Notes: generated from the letters alone by a model not told the origin. A stretch of 64,000 nt of DNA from an uncultured Opitutia bacterium (GCA_903902745.1 CAIUWA010000046.1:62001-126000), one strand, 5' to 3'. Shown: positions 27,590-38,128, numbered from the stretch's first letter. Numbers and translations: made by a program.

Positions 27590-30316
27590 ATGCCGAAGAG
27601 CCCGCCGAAGACCACCGAACTCATGCGCCTCGCCGAGGATGCGCGCCGTGAGAAAAACTGGAAGCGCTGGGGCCCGTATCTTTCCGAGCGGCAGTGGGGC
27701 ACGGTGCGCGAGGACTATTCGGCGGATGGCGACAGCTGGAATTACTTCACGCACGAGCAGGCGCGCAGCCGGGCCTACCGCTGGGGCGAGGATGGCCTGC
27801 TGGGCATCACCGACCGGGAATGCCGCCTGTGCTTTGCGCTCGCGCTGTGGAACGAGCGCGACCCGATCCTGAAGGAACGGCTGTTCGGCCTCACGGGCCC
27901 CGAGGGCAATCATGGCGAGGACGTGAAGGAATGTTATTTTTATCTCGATGCCACGCCCACGCATTCGTGGATGCGGGCGCTCTACAAATACCCACAGGCG
28001 GAGTTCCCCTATGAGCGGCTGCGCACCGAGAACCATCGGCGCGGGCGCGGTGAGCCGGAGTTCGAGCTGCTCGACACGGGCGTGTTCGACGGTGACCGGT
28101 ATTTCGACGTCTTCACGGACTACGCCAAGGCCGGGGAGAATGACCTGTGCATCCAAATCACGGTGGCGAACCGCGGCCCCGAGCCAGCGCGGCTGCACGT
28201 GCTACCCACGCTGTGGTTCCGCAACACGTGGTCGTGGGGAGGAGGGCATGAGGATTCTGCGGTGAAGCCGAGGCTGAGCGCGGCGGGCGACGACCGGGTG
28301 CAATGCGATCATCCGACGCTGGGCCGATTTCTAATGGAGATAGAGCGAGGTCCGGACGGGGCGTCGCCCCTGTTGTTCACGGAAAACGAGACCAATGCGG
28401 CGCGGCTGTTCGGAGCCTCCAATCCCTCGCAGTTTGTGAAGGACGCCTTCCATGACTGCGTGGTGGGCGGCCGTCCGGAAGCGGTGAATCCGGCGCGCAC
28501 GGGCACGAAATGCGCCGCGCATCATGTGCTCGTCCTCGCCCCGGGGGAGGAGAGGGTGCTGCGCCTGCGACTCTACGCAGAGGCGGAGCGGCCGCGGGAG
28601 ACCTTCGGGAAAACCTTTGCGGCGGTGATCGAAGCCCGGCGGCAGGAGGCCGACGACTATTACACCGCGTTGTTTGGCGGCGCCAACCGCCATGTGACGC
28701 CCGCACCCTTTGCCGTCACGGCGGCCCCCGGGCCGTCGCCGCAGCCCGGTTTCAACCGCGACGAGGCGCACCGGGTGGCGCGGCAGGCCTATGCGGGACT
28801 GCTCTGGTCGAAGCAGTTTTACCACTTGGTCGTGAAGGACTGGCTCGAGGGCGATCCCGGGCAACCGGCCCCGCCGGCCAACCGGAGCACCGGGCGCAAC
28901 AGCGACTGGCCGCATGTCTTCACGCGCGACGTCATCGCGATGCCCGACACCTGGGAGTATCCCTGGTTCGCGGCGTGGGATCTGTCGTTTCACATGATTC
29001 CCTTCGCGCGGATCGATCCGCACTTCGCGAAGGCGCAGCTCAACCTGCTGCTGCGCGAATGGTACATGCACCCGAACGGGCAGATCCCGGCCTACGAATG
29101 GAATTTCTCCGACGTGAATCCGCCGGTGCATGCCTGGGCCTGCTGGCGCGTGTATAAGATGACCGGCCCGCGCGGCACGCGCGACCGCACCTGGCTGGCG
29201 CGGGTTTTCCAGAAACTGCTGGTGAATTTCACGTGGTGGGTGAACCGCAAGGATCCCAACGGTCGGCACCTCTTCAGCGGCGGTTTTCTCGGGCTGGACA
29301 ACATTGGCGTGTTCGACCGGTCCAAGCCGCTGCCGACCGGCGGCACATTGGAGCAGGCGGACGGCACGGCGTGGATGGCGTTTTATTGCGGTACCATGCT
29401 GTCGATCGCGCTCGAGCTCGCCGAGGGCGACCCGGCCTACGAGGACATTGCGTCGAAATTTTTCGAGCACTTCGTCGCCATCGCCGACGCCATGAACAAC
29501 CTGGGCGGCACGGGCCTGTGGCACGAGGAGGACGGATTTTATTACGACCAGCTGCTGATGGACGGCCGGTCGACGCCGCTGCGCCTGCGCTCGATCGTGG
29601 GGATCATCCCGCTTTTCGCCGTGGAGGTGATTGACGAGGCACGCCTGGCCCGGCTGCCGGGCTTCGCCAAGCGCACGCGCTGGTTCCTGGAAAATCGCAA
29701 GGACCTGGCCGGCCAGATTTCCCATATGACGCAGGGCGGGAGCGGGCGCTACCTGCTGGCGATCCCTTCGCGAATCCGGCTGGAGCGCGTGCTGCGCTAT
29801 GTGCTGGATGAGGCGGAGTTTCTTTCGGCGCACGGTGTGCGCTCGTTGTCGCGGACCTATCACGACCGGCCGTTCATCCTCCGGGCCGAAAATGCCGAAT
29901 GGCGCGTCGCCTATGTGCCGGGCGAATCGGACAGCGGACTTTTTGGCGGCAATTCAAACTGGCGCGGGCCGGTGTGGTTTCCGCTGAACTACCTGCTGAT
30001 CGAGGCGCTGGAGCGTTATCATCATTTCTATGGCGACAGTTTCAAAATGGAGTTTCCGACGGGCAGCGGACGCTGGCTGAACCTCGCGCAGATCGCGCGC
30101 GAGCTCGCCCTTCGGCTCGTCACGCTGTTTGTGCCCAATGGTGGCGGTCGCCGGCCCGCGTTGGGCATGGAACCGCGTTTTGTAAACGACCCGCACTGGC
30201 GCGAGCTGCTTTGGTTTCACGAGTATTTCCACGGTGACACCGGCCAAGGACTCGGTGCCAGTCATCAGACTGGCTGGACGGCACTTGTGACACGGCTGAT
30301 CGAGGAACTTACATAG
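27590..30316 (+). CDS. MGH1-like / GH63-type glycoside hydrolase
   Basis: Large cytoplasmic protein of 908 residues with the (alpha/alpha)6-barrel type of GH63 and related enzymes. Typical segments are the N-terminal REDYSADGDSWNYF, GEDGLLGITDRECRLCFALA, GNHGEDVKECYFYLDATPTH, and later WDLSFHMIPFARIDPHFAK, ANLPAYEW-like QIPAYEWNFSDVNPP, and GGNSNWRGPVWFPLNYLL. The family hydrolyses alpha-glucosidic or mannosylglycerate-type bonds; specificity is unclear. No signal peptide is seen. The ATG at 27590 is chosen over an upstream TTG at 27560 in non-family sequence. Confidence 0.87.
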   Translation: MPKSPPKTTELMRLAEDARREKNWKRWGPYLSERQWGTVREDYSADGDSWNYFTHEQARSRAYRWGEDGLLGITDRECRLCFALALWNERDPILKERLFGLTGPEGNHGEDVKECYFYLDATPTHSWMRALYKYPQAEFPYERLRTENHRRGRGEPEFELLDTGVFDGDRYFDVFTDYAKAGENDLCIQITVANRGPEPARLHVLPTLWFRNTWSWGGGHEDSAVKPRLSAAGDDRVQCDHPTLGRFLMEIERGPDGASPLLFTENETNAARLFGASNPSQFVKDAFHDCVVGGRPEAVNPARTGTKCAAHHVLVLAPGEERVLRLRLYAEAERPRETFGKTFAAVIEARRQEADDYYTALFGGANRHVTPAPFAVTAAPGPSPQPGFNRDEAHRVARQAYAGLLWSKQFYHLVVKDWLEGDPGQPAPPANRSTGRNSDWPHVFTRDVIAMPDTWEYPWFAAWDLSFHMIPFARIDPHFAKAQLNLLLREWYMHPNGQIPAYEWNFSDVNPPVHAWACWRVYKMTGPRGTRDRTWLARVFQKLLVNFTWWVNRKDPNGRHLFSGGFLGLDNIGVFDRSKPLPTGGTLEQADGTAWMAFYCGTMLSIALELAEGDPAYEDIASKFFEHFVAIADAMNNLGGTGLWHEEDGFYYDQLLMDGRSTPLRLRSIVGIIPLFAVEVIDEARLARLPGFAKRTRWFLENRKDLAGQISHMTQGGSGRYLLAIPSRIRLERVLRYVLDEAEFLSAHGVRSLSRTYHDRPFILRAENAEWRVAYVPGESDSGLFGGNSNWRGPVWFPLNYLLIEALERYHHFYGDSFKMEFPTGSGRWLNLAQIARELALRLVTLFVPNGGGRRPALGMEPRFVNDPHWRELLWFHEYFHGDTGQGLGASHQTGWTALVTRLIEELT

Positions 30317-30437
30317 CAGGAGGGGCCAGATGCGACCATATGACCCACGTGCGCATTTTGCACGATGGCGAAGGTTCCGGGTATATGTCCGAAATAGTTG
30401 TCAACATTGCCGAACCGCGAAGAGCCGCGCCCAGTCC

Positions 30438-30938
30438 ATGGCGCGCATGAAGAAGACTACGCTTAACATCACCGGACGCGCCCGCTGGGGCACCCTGTTC
30501 CTCACGGGGGTGGCAATCACGCTGGGAGGACTGTTCAGCAGCGAGGCCCGGGCATCGACCCGTTGGGAGACGCTGGAGGCCATTCATGCGATCGAGAATC
30601 CCTACAACCGTTCGGCTCCCGGGCCCTGTGGTGAGTTGGGGGCCTACCAATTCCGGCTCGATACGTGGCGGATGCATTCGCGCCGGCCGTTTAGCGAGGC
30701 CCTCGACCGGCGTCGCTCGGACGAGGTCGCCGTGCGGCATTACGATTGGCTGAAGTCGGCGCTCGAAAGCAACGGACTGGAGTCCTCCGTCTATAATATC
30801 GCGCTGGCTTGGAACGCAGGCATCGGTGCCGTAATGAGCGGCCGTGTGCCGGCAGTGAGCCGAGATTATGCCACGCGCGTCGAGAACATCGCGACGGAAC
30901 TACATTCCCGCCAGCAACAGCTCGCTGACGTGCGCTGA
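30438..30938 (+). CDS. small exported lysozyme-fold (lytic transglycosylase-like) protein
   Basis: Protein of 166 residues with an N-terminal signal peptide (basic MARMKK, hydrophobic LFLTGVAITLGGLF, cleavage near ARA). The mature part follows the order of SLT-type lysozyme folds: AIHAIENP with candidate catalytic E53, GELGAYQF, IALAWNAGIGAV and DYATRVENIA. It is shorter than ordinary soluble lytic transglycosylases. A peptidoglycan-cleaving or binding role is inferred. The open frame upstream to 30330 reads non-coding DNA. Confidence 0.7.
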   Translation: MARMKKTTLNITGRARWGTLFLTGVAITLGGLFSSEARASTRWETLEAIHAIENPYNRSAPGPCGELGAYQFRLDTWRMHSRRPFSEALDRRRSDEVAVRHYDWLKSALESNGLESSVYNIALAWNAGIGAVMSGRVPAVSRDYATRVENIATELHSRQQQLADVR

Positions 30939-31016
30939 GGCGGATTGAGCGTTGGAGGTAGTGATGCTCGTTGCGGACGCCCGCCTTCACGGCCGAAAGC
31001 CGGGCGTCCACCCCTC

Positions 31017-31053
31017 GGCTGGCTCGGGGCCCTGAGCTTGTCGAATGGGCCAG
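31017..31053. repeat. hairpin GGCTCGGGGCCC / GGGCCAG, TGAGC-TGTCGAA type
   Basis: Contains GGGCCCTGAGCTTGTCGAAT followed by GGGCCAGG, matching the CTGAGCC-tgTCGAAC word found inside the composite at 18151-18172. It lies in the 136-base space between convergent genes and could terminate either. Confidence 0.55.
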
Positions 31054-31074
31054 GTATGCCCCTGCTTTCGCCGC

Positions 31075-32103
31075 CTACAATGACAGGCTGCTCTGCTTGG
31101 GCGTGCTGGCTGCAGCGCGGCGGGCCGCCTCTTCCTCGGGCGTGAGATTGAGATGGCGCGGCGGGCGGGACACCCGCTTGGCCACGGCGGCCTCATGATC
31201 GGTGACGATCCGGTCGGCGATCGTCTGGATCTGCAGCTTGAGCCAGTTGAAAGTTTCGCTGCCCTCGCGGTAGTCGGCCTTGCCGTAGTGGTCGATGCGG
31301 CCGGTCTGACGGAGGTTGTCGTTCTGCTTGAACTCATCGGCCCGGTCCGGGTTGTACACGCCGTAGGCCTTGCCGCCGCGTTCCTTGACCACCGAAAAGC
31401 TCGGGATGTCGCTGGGGCCGTCGGCGATGTAGATCATGTTCTGGAACAGGACCCGGCGGTCATCCAGCGCGATCTTGGCATTCACCTCGAGGGCGGAATT
31501 CTTGTTGGTGCCCTTGTTGATCTCGAAGAGCGCGCGGGTCTTCGTGGTGTTGTCGATCATCATGCCGATCTGCGCGATCTCCGCCTCGGCGCCCAGGTCA
31601 AATTCCTTCTGCTGGAGAAAGCCGGGCTGGAGCGGGTTCTCAATGAACTCGCAGCCCCAGATGCCCTCGACGTGGGGCGCAATCGCGCTCCCGCGGACCA
31701 TCTCCGTGAGGCCGGTGCTCACGATGTAATGCTCGAGCGTGATCTCATGCTTCCGGAACTCCGGCCGGTCGGTGACGAAGCCCTTGGCGAGGTCGAAGAA
31801 GCCCGGCAATCCCGGATAAAATTCAATGTCGGCGCCGCACTCCCGCAGGATCTTGTTGTTCAACCCACCCATTTTCCCGGCCAGCACGTAGGTCAGGATA
31901 TGGTTGAGGTAGCTGATCTCGCCCGAGACCCGGGTGCCACGCTTGGCATAATACTCGACCAGCTTGTTGGTTTCGTTCCAAAACCGGGGCTCGTCGATCT
32001 TGTAGCGCTGAAACAGCGGCGCCTGCATGTACCCGGGAATAAGAGTCTTGTCGAAATCCCAGACGCAGGCGATGATGTTTTGAGTGAAAAGCGTAGTAGC
32101 CAT
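31075..32103 (-). CDS. HAD-superfamily hydrolase
   Basis: Protein of 342 residues with haloacid dehalogenase motif I VWDFDKTLIPG (D16, D18), motif II near IVSTGLTEM, and motif IV IADGPSDIPSF. The cap region between them is long (about 150 residues). HAD proteins with this layout are mostly phosphatases; the substrate is unknown. The C-terminal tail is charged (LTPEEEAARRAAAS). It is divergent from prfA, with about 108 bases between starts. Confidence 0.88.
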   Translation of the reverse strand: MATTLFTQNIIACVWDFDKTLIPGYMQAPLFQRYKIDEPRFWNETNKLVEYYAKRGTRVSGEISYLNHILTYVLAGKMGGLNNKILRECGADIEFYPGLPGFFDLAKGFVTDRPEFRKHEITLEHYIVSTGLTEMVRGSAIAPHVEGIWGCEFIENPLQPGFLQQKEFDLGAEAEIAQIGMMIDNTTKTRALFEINKGTNKNSALEVNAKIALDDRRVLFQNMIYIADGPSDIPSFSVVKERGGKAYGVYNPDRADEFKQNDNLRQTGRIDHYGKADYREGSETFNWLKLQIQTIADRIVTDHEAAVAKRVSRPPRHLNLTPEEEAARRAAASTPKQSSLSL

Positions 32104-32211
32104 TGCTGATCAGCACCGCTAGGCGACCTGCCTCGCGCTGCCCTGGCCGCCACACAAGCCGCAACCGGCGGCCCGCGCAATTCGCAAATCACCCGCGCGC
32201 TTTTCCCCGGC

Positions 32212-33333
<1,122 letters not shown>

Positions 33334-33341
33334 GCGGCGCC

Positions 33342-34190
33342 ATGCCCACCGTTCTCGAGATCATCAAGAAGACCACGGATTTCCTCGCGGGCCGGGGCAT
33401 CGAGTCCGCGCGCCTCAATGCCGAGCTGCTGGTCGGCCACGCGCTGGAGCTCAAGCGCATGCAGCTCTACCTCCAGTTCGAGCGGGTGCTGGCCGAGCCG
33501 GAGCTGGATAAAATCCGCCCCCTGGTTCGCCGGCGCGGTCAGAACGAGCCGTTGCAGTATATCCTCGGCACGGTGGAGTTTCACGGCCTGCACCTGAGGG
33601 TCGACCCCCGGGCGCTGATTCCGCGGCCCGAGACGGAACTGCTGGTCGATCTGCTCACCCGTGAACTCGCGGGGCCGCCGGCCCGGGTGCTCGACCTTGG
33701 CACCGGCAGCGGCGCAATCGCACTGGCGCTGGCAAAGCATTATCCGGCGGCCAGCGTGACGGCGGTGGATTTGAACGAAGGGGCGCTGGCGCTGGCGAAG
33801 GAGAATGCGCAGTCGACGGGACTGGCCGAACGCGTGACCTTTTTTCAGTCAAACTGGTTTGAGCAGCTGCCGGCGGACGCGCGATTCGGCCTGATCGTGG
33901 CCAATCCCCCTTACCTCTCGGCGGCGGAAACCGCCGCAACCGCGCGGGAGGTGCGCGAATTCGAGCCGGGCGCGGCGTTGACTTCGGGTGGAGAAGAGGG
34001 GCTGGCGGATTTGCAGATCATCATCGCCGGCGCTCCCCGCCATCTGGAGCCCGGCGGCCTCCTGGCAGTCGAAACCGGCATTGCCCAGCATGCGTTGCTC
34101 CTGCCGGTAGTGCGCGCGGCCGGTTTTGCCCGCGTTGAGTCGCGACCGGATCTGACCGGGCGCGACCGGTTCGTGCTAGCCTTTCTTTAG
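33342..34190 (+). CDS. prmC: release factor N5-glutamine methyltransferase
   Basis: SAM-dependent methyltransferase of 282 residues that methylates the glutamine of the release-factor GGQ motif. Seen are the N-terminal helical domain (RGIESARLNAELLVGHAL), motif I VLDLGTGSGAIALALA and the catalytic VANPPYLS. I favour ATG 33342 over the GTG at 33330 that overlaps the prfA stop. Its last 15 bases overlap the convergent protease gene, whose stop lies inside this frame. Confidence 0.95.
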   Translation: MPTVLEIIKKTTDFLAGRGIESARLNAELLVGHALELKRMQLYLQFERVLAEPELDKIRPLVRRRGQNEPLQYILGTVEFHGLHLRVDPRALIPRPETELLVDLLTRELAGPPARVLDLGTGSGAIALALAKHYPAASVTAVDLNEGALALAKENAQSTGLAERVTFFQSNWFEQLPADARFGLIVANPPYLSAAETAATAREVREFEPGAALTSGGEEGLADLQIIIAGAPRHLEPGGLLAVETGIAQHALLLPVVRAAGFARVESRPDLTGRDRFVLAFL

Positions 34191-36545
34191 GACCTGCACG
34201 GTGAGCGGCGCGTGGCCGCTCGCGAGGAATTCCGGGCTCTTGCTCAGGGTCAGGGCGTCACCAATCACGCGCAATGCCTCGCGCAGGTCGATGTCGACCT
34301 TGGCATAGGAGTCATTGTCGACGTCGGTGCTGAGAGTGTCATCATCCCCGTCGGCATCTCCGTCGGCCGCATCCGGCTTCTTGGGCGCCTTGACCTTCGG
34401 GGGCAGGGGCGGACCAAGCCGGACCTCCTTGAAAGTGTAATCGCCTTTGGCGAGGCGATCATGCTCGGTTTTCAATTCCTTGCGGAAGGCGTCGTCCGCG
34501 ACCTTCTGTTTCTGGCGGAAGTCGAGGTTGAGGGAAACAAGCTTCTGGTCCTGGCGCGCCTTGAACCAGTCGATGTTTTTCTTGAGGTAGGTGAATTCCT
34601 CGAGACTGGACTGGCGCTGGCGGCTGGCCTCGCGCAGCGGCGTGAGCACCTTGGCGTCGAGCGGCTTTCCATCGAAAAAGCTGGAGGGGATTTCATCCCA
34701 CACCAAGGCATGCGGCAGCTCGGACTCGCCCAGTTGCGGCATATAGTCGTCGATGGACGGCAGCACGATGTCCGGCACGACACCCTTGAGCTGGGTGGAG
34801 GAGCCGTTGGGCAGGTAGAATTTCTGGATGGTCAGCTTGGCGGCGCCGGTTTTCACGGGGGAGCGCGCAAACTGCGGGATCAGCTCCCGCATTTCCCGGA
34901 GTTCCTGGACGCTGCCTTTGCCATGGGTGGAGCTGTCACCGATGATGATACCGCGGCCGTAGTTCTGGAGTGCACCGGCGACGATTTCGGACGCCGAGGC
35001 GCTGAAGCGGTCGACGAGTACGGCCAGGGGACCCGTGTAAGTGACCGCGGGGTTGTCGTCACTGTCCACCGCGATCCGGTTTTGATAATCTTTCACCTGG
35101 ACAACGGGGCCCTTGCCGATGAACAGGCCGGTGAGCTCGATGGCCTCGGAGAGCAGCCCGCCGCCATTATGGCGGAGATCGAGGACGACCCCCTTGATCC
35201 CGGCCTGCTGCAGGCGGACGAGCAGGGCGGCGACATCCTTGGAGGCGCTGGACTGCTCGCCCTCCTCGCTGTCATTGGAGTTGTAGAAGCCCGGCAGCGT
35301 GATGACGCCGAGGGGGGTAATCTTGCCGTCGGCATCGGGCACATCGAAGACCGCGGCGTGTGCGCGGGAGGACTGAATCTTGACCACATCGCGGGTGAGC
35401 ACGATCTCCCGGCGCGCCGTGGGGTCGGGGGCGTCGGCGGGCTGCAAGATGAGATGGACCTGCGTGTCCTTGCCGCCGCGGATCATCTCGACGATCTTGC
35501 GGAGCTTCATGCCGATGACATCGACCGGCTCGGCGCCGGGCTGGGCGACGGCCATGATCTTGTCATTCGGATGCAACTGCTTGCTGAGCTCCGCCGGGCC
35601 ACCGGGAACGAGCTCCTTCACCACGCAGTAATCGTCCTCGACACTCAGCATGGCGCCGATGCCGACGAGCCGGAGCTTCATCTGGATGCCGAAATCGGTG
35701 AAGGATTCCGCGGACATGTAGGCCGAGTGCGGGTCGTAGAGTCGCGTGACGGTCGAGAGAAACATCTCGGCAATGTCGCCGTTCTCGATTTCACCGACGT
35801 TCTTGAGCATGCGCTCGTAGCGCTTGTGGATCGTCGCCTTGGCCTCCTCCACGATCTTTTGGTTGTCGATGGCCGGAGCCGGCGGATTCTCGGTCGCCGC
35901 GGTGGCCGCGGCCTTGTCGGATGTCGCGGCTGGCGCCTTCTTGTTGAGCACTTCGCCCAGCAATTCATATTTCAGCCGCTTGCGCCAAAGATCATCGGCG
36001 GCCGCGGCATCGGCGGGCCATTCGGCCTTGGCCCGGTCGGCGGGATAGAACTCGTTTGTGGAAAGATCGATGTCCTTATTCAGTTCATTGAAGATCCAGT
36101 TAACGCGTTCTTCGGTGCGCGCCAGGTAAACCGAGAAAATGGTGTAGCCGGCGTCGATGTTGCCGAGATTCTTGATGTTCCAATAAAGGTTCTTGGCGTA
36201 GCGGTTGTTGAAATCGGTCTTGTCGCTCCCGGTGAAAAAGAGGCGCTGGCCATCGAGTTCGCCCATGAAATCGCTGATGACCTCGTCATAGTTGCTGGCG
36301 CGGACGGCATCGCGATTGTAGCTCACCTGCTCGAGCAGGTCGACGAGGTAGTGGGCCTCGGTGCGGAGCGTGGCGGAGGTCTCGAATTTCCGGTCGGTGA
36401 GGCGGGAGGCCGGCGCGACTGGCGTCGTATCGCGCTGGGGGGGGGCATCGGCCGCGAGCGCGATGCCGGCGGAGAGTAGCAGAGCGGTCAGACCCAAGGT
36501 GGCACGGCGGGCGATGGCGGTGAAAGAGTGGGGAAAATGGGTCAT
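34176..36545 (-). CDS. carboxy-terminal processing (tail-specific) protease
   Basis: Periplasmic S41 protease of about 789 residues, Prc type. It has a signal peptide (ATLGLTALLLSAGIALAAD), a helical N-terminal domain, a PDZ domain (GIGAMLSVEDDYCVVKELVP), the peptidase core GVVLDLRHNGGGLLSEAIEL and the catalytic segments DRFSASASEIVAGAL (serine) and STHGKGSVQ (lysine), then a DUF3340-like C-terminus. It is about 100 residues longer than E. coli Prc. It trims or degrades periplasmic and lipoprotein substrates. The start at 36545 fits the signal peptide; it is convergent with and overlaps prmC by 15 bases. Confidence 0.92.
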   Translation of the reverse strand: MTHFPHSFTAIARRATLGLTALLLSAGIALAADAPPQRDTTPVAPASRLTDRKFETSATLRTEAHYLVDLLEQVSYNRDAVRASNYDEVISDFMGELDGQRLFFTGSDKTDFNNRYAKNLYWNIKNLGNIDAGYTIFSVYLARTEERVNWIFNELNKDIDLSTNEFYPADRAKAEWPADAAAADDLWRKRLKYELLGEVLNKKAPAATSDKAAATAATENPPAPAIDNQKIVEEAKATIHKRYERMLKNVGEIENGDIAEMFLSTVTRLYDPHSAYMSAESFTDFGIQMKLRLVGIGAMLSVEDDYCVVKELVPGGPAELSKQLHPNDKIMAVAQPGAEPVDVIGMKLRKIVEMIRGGKDTQVHLILQPADAPDPTARREIVLTRDVVKIQSSRAHAAVFDVPDADGKITPLGVITLPGFYNSNDSEEGEQSSASKDVAALLVRLQQAGIKGVVLDLRHNGGGLLSEAIELTGLFIGKGPVVQVKDYQNRIAVDSDDNPAVTYTGPLAVLVDRFSASASEIVAGALQNYGRGIIIGDSSTHGKGSVQELREMRELIPQFARSPVKTGAAKLTIQKFYLPNGSSTQLKGVVPDIVLPSIDDYMPQLGESELPHALVWDEIPSSFFDGKPLDAKVLTPLREASRQRQSSLEEFTYLKKNIDWFKARQDQKLVSLNLDFRQKQKVADDAFRKELKTEHDRLAKGDYTFKEVRLGPPLPPKVKAPKKPDAADGDADGDDDTLSTDVDNDSYAKVDIDLREALRVIGDALTLSKSPEFLASGHAPLTVQVLKKG

Positions 36546-36667
36546 AGGGAAAGGGGGTGGGGGGCGGAAAAAAGTTTCATCTTCCGGCGGCAGTTTCAAG
36601 ACCGGTCATGCGAATGTTTGTGCCGTGTGGGGGAAAGACTGGGTCCGATTGAGCGGCGGGACGGGCT

Positions 36668-37573
36668 TCACCGGCGACTCAACAGATCCTTGGCTTCATC
36701 CAGCACGCGCTTTTCCTCGCTGCTGAGAGAACCGAAACCGTGACTGTTGATCTTGTCGAGAATGCGGTCGACCTCGGCCCGGAGATCGTTGCGGTTGGTC
36801 AGATTGACCTGGAACGAAGGGGTCGCGAGCGCGGCCTTGGCCTTGCGCTTCATCCAGCGCGGCAACTGGATGTCGGCGTGGCGCGTCCCGGCGTTCCAGT
36901 CGACCCGGTGCACAAAACGGTAATAGAGCCAGCCCACCGCCATGCCACCGAGGTGGGCGGAGGGCGCATAGGCAAAGGGCACGGCGCTGCCGAGGATCTC
37001 ATAAAAAAACAAGGCGAACAAATCGACCGCGAGCAGCCCGAGGGCGAGGTGCTTCGGCTTCAGGGTGACCGGAAAAAAGAAAAACAGCAGGAAGCTGATC
37101 TCGGTGTTCGGGTAGAGGCTCGCATAAAAAGCGAGCAGTCCGTAGACGCCCGCCGTGCCGCCGATCAGCATCCCGCCGTGCCGCCAGTTGACCACGGTCC
37201 AGACGAGCGCGCCGGCGACGAGGGCCGCCGCGTACAGGGCCAGAAACCGGCGCGATCCGAGCAGCGGCTCCAATTCCCGGCCAAGGACGAGCAGCCCCGC
37301 GAGCACGAGGCCGACATGAAACAAATTGGCCGTGCTATGCAGCAGGCCGTAGGTCAGCAACGACCACACGTGGCCGGACTGCAGGCCCTCGATGGAGACG
37401 GCGACCTGGCCGAAGATGGCCCGGTCCGCGCCTGACCAGGGCGAAAACCACGGCGAGAAAACCACGAGCTCGAGCACAAAGGCCGCGGCGATGGCCGAGA
37501 GCAGCCACGTGAGGGCAGAGGTGCCGCCCCGTCCCGGGTAATCCGTGCGCATGTAGGGCCGGTCGTAAAGCAT
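36668..37573 (-). CDS. rhomboid-family membrane protein lacking the catalytic serine
   Basis: Membrane protein of 301 residues with the rhomboid fold: a loop-1 region, HSTANLFHVGLVLAGLLVLG, a TM4 motif and TM6 AHLGGMAVGWLYY with H207. The active-site GxSG motif reads GGTAGVYG, with alanine (A141, codon GCG) where the nucleophilic serine belongs. The N-terminal MLYDRPYMRTDYPG and a C-terminal helical tail (about residues 245-301) resemble a Verrucomicrobia-type rhomboid subfamily. If the Ala is real the protein is probably not a protease. No other gene overlaps it. Confidence 0.85.
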   Translation of the reverse strand: MLYDRPYMRTDYPGRGGTSALTWLLSAIAAAFVLELVVFSPWFSPWSGADRAIFGQVAVSIEGLQSGHVWSLLTYGLLHSTANLFHVGLVLAGLLVLGRELEPLLGSRRFLALYAAALVAGALVWTVVNWRHGGMLIGGTAGVYGLLAFYASLYPNTEISFLLFFFFPVTLKPKHLALGLLAVDLFALFFYEILGSAVPFAYAPSAHLGGMAVGWLYYRFVHRVDWNAGTRHADIQLPRWMKRKAKAALATPSFQVNLTNRNDLRAEVDRILDKINSHGFGSLSSEEKRVLDEAKDLLSRR

Positions 37574-37749
37574 CGCCTGAAACTTAGAAGCACCGTCGCC
37601 AAACACAAGCCAGCTCCCCGCTTGATCGTGCCGTGCCTGGTGATCCCCGCTTGATAGCCCCGGCTTCAAAGGGTCGTGGGTTCCGGCTTCGGCCCGCCGT
37701 GCCCGCTGCTTGACAGGGTTGGAGCCATGGCTCTTTGTTCGGAAGACCT

Positions 37750-37986
37750 ATGGCTAATAAAGCAGACAAATGGGAGCCGAATGCAGCGGGCAAGTTTTAC
37801 GTCGATCAGCAGTGCATCGACTGCGACCTGTGCCGTGAAACCGCGCCGGCGTTCTTCACCCGGCATGACGAGGGCGGCTACTCGTATGTGTTCAAGCAGC
37901 CCACCACGCAGGAAGAGATCGATCTCTGCATGGAGGCCCTCGAAGGCTGCCCCGTCGAGGCCATCGGCAACGACGGCGGGGAATAA
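37750..37986 (+). CDS. small ferredoxin
   Basis: Ferredoxin of 78 residues with CxxCxxC (C22, C25, C28: QQCIDCDLC) and a later C67 in EGCPVEAI, enough to bind one 4Fe-4S (or 3Fe-4S) cluster. C60 is extra. It is a short electron carrier whose partner is not evident. The start is the ATG at 37750. It is followed by a strong Rho-independent terminator, so it is likely a single-gene transcript. Confidence 0.9.
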   Translation: MANKADKWEPNAAGKFYVDQQCIDCDLCRETAPAFFTRHDEGGYSYVFKQPTTQEEIDLCMEALEGCPVEAIGNDGGE

Positions 37987-38014
37987 GGCCGATTTCCGTC
38001 CCGCGACTTTGCAA

Positions 38015-38044
38015 CCTCCGGTGCCTGCACCGGAGGTTTTTTTT
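38015..38044 (+). terminator. Rho-independent terminator after ferredoxin
   Basis: Perfect 9-base-pair stem CCTCCGGTG (38015-38023) and CACCGGAGG (38028-38036) with a CCTG loop, followed by eight T (38037-38044). It is the clearest intrinsic terminator in the window and lies 28 bases after the ferredoxin stop. Confidence 0.92.
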
Positions 38045-38062
38045 GCCCGGCAGGAGGAGATC

Positions 38063-38090
38063 TTGTTAAGAGACATATTAATACTATTAA
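38063..38090 (+). promoter_or_regulatory. possible sigma-70 promoter of TonB receptor gene
   Basis: An AT-rich patch, unusual here, follows the terminator: TTGTTA (38063-38068) then a 16-base spacer and TATTAA (38085-38090). It lies 38 bases before the TonB receptor ATG. It is a sequence match only. Confidence 0.4.
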
Positions 38091-38128
38091 CTTGTTTTTG
38101 CGGGCAGGATTGGTAGCGGTTCGCGCTG

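Noticed and set aside
34212-36479. 755-codon open frame antisense to the Prc-like protease
   Set aside because: It is rich in Asp/Gly/Val shadow composition, while the opposite strand carries signal peptide, PDZ and catalytic motifs.
38045-38128. Cobalamin riboswitch upstream of the TonB-dependent receptor
   Set aside because: The space is only 84 bases and AT-rich, without the conserved B12-box pattern.
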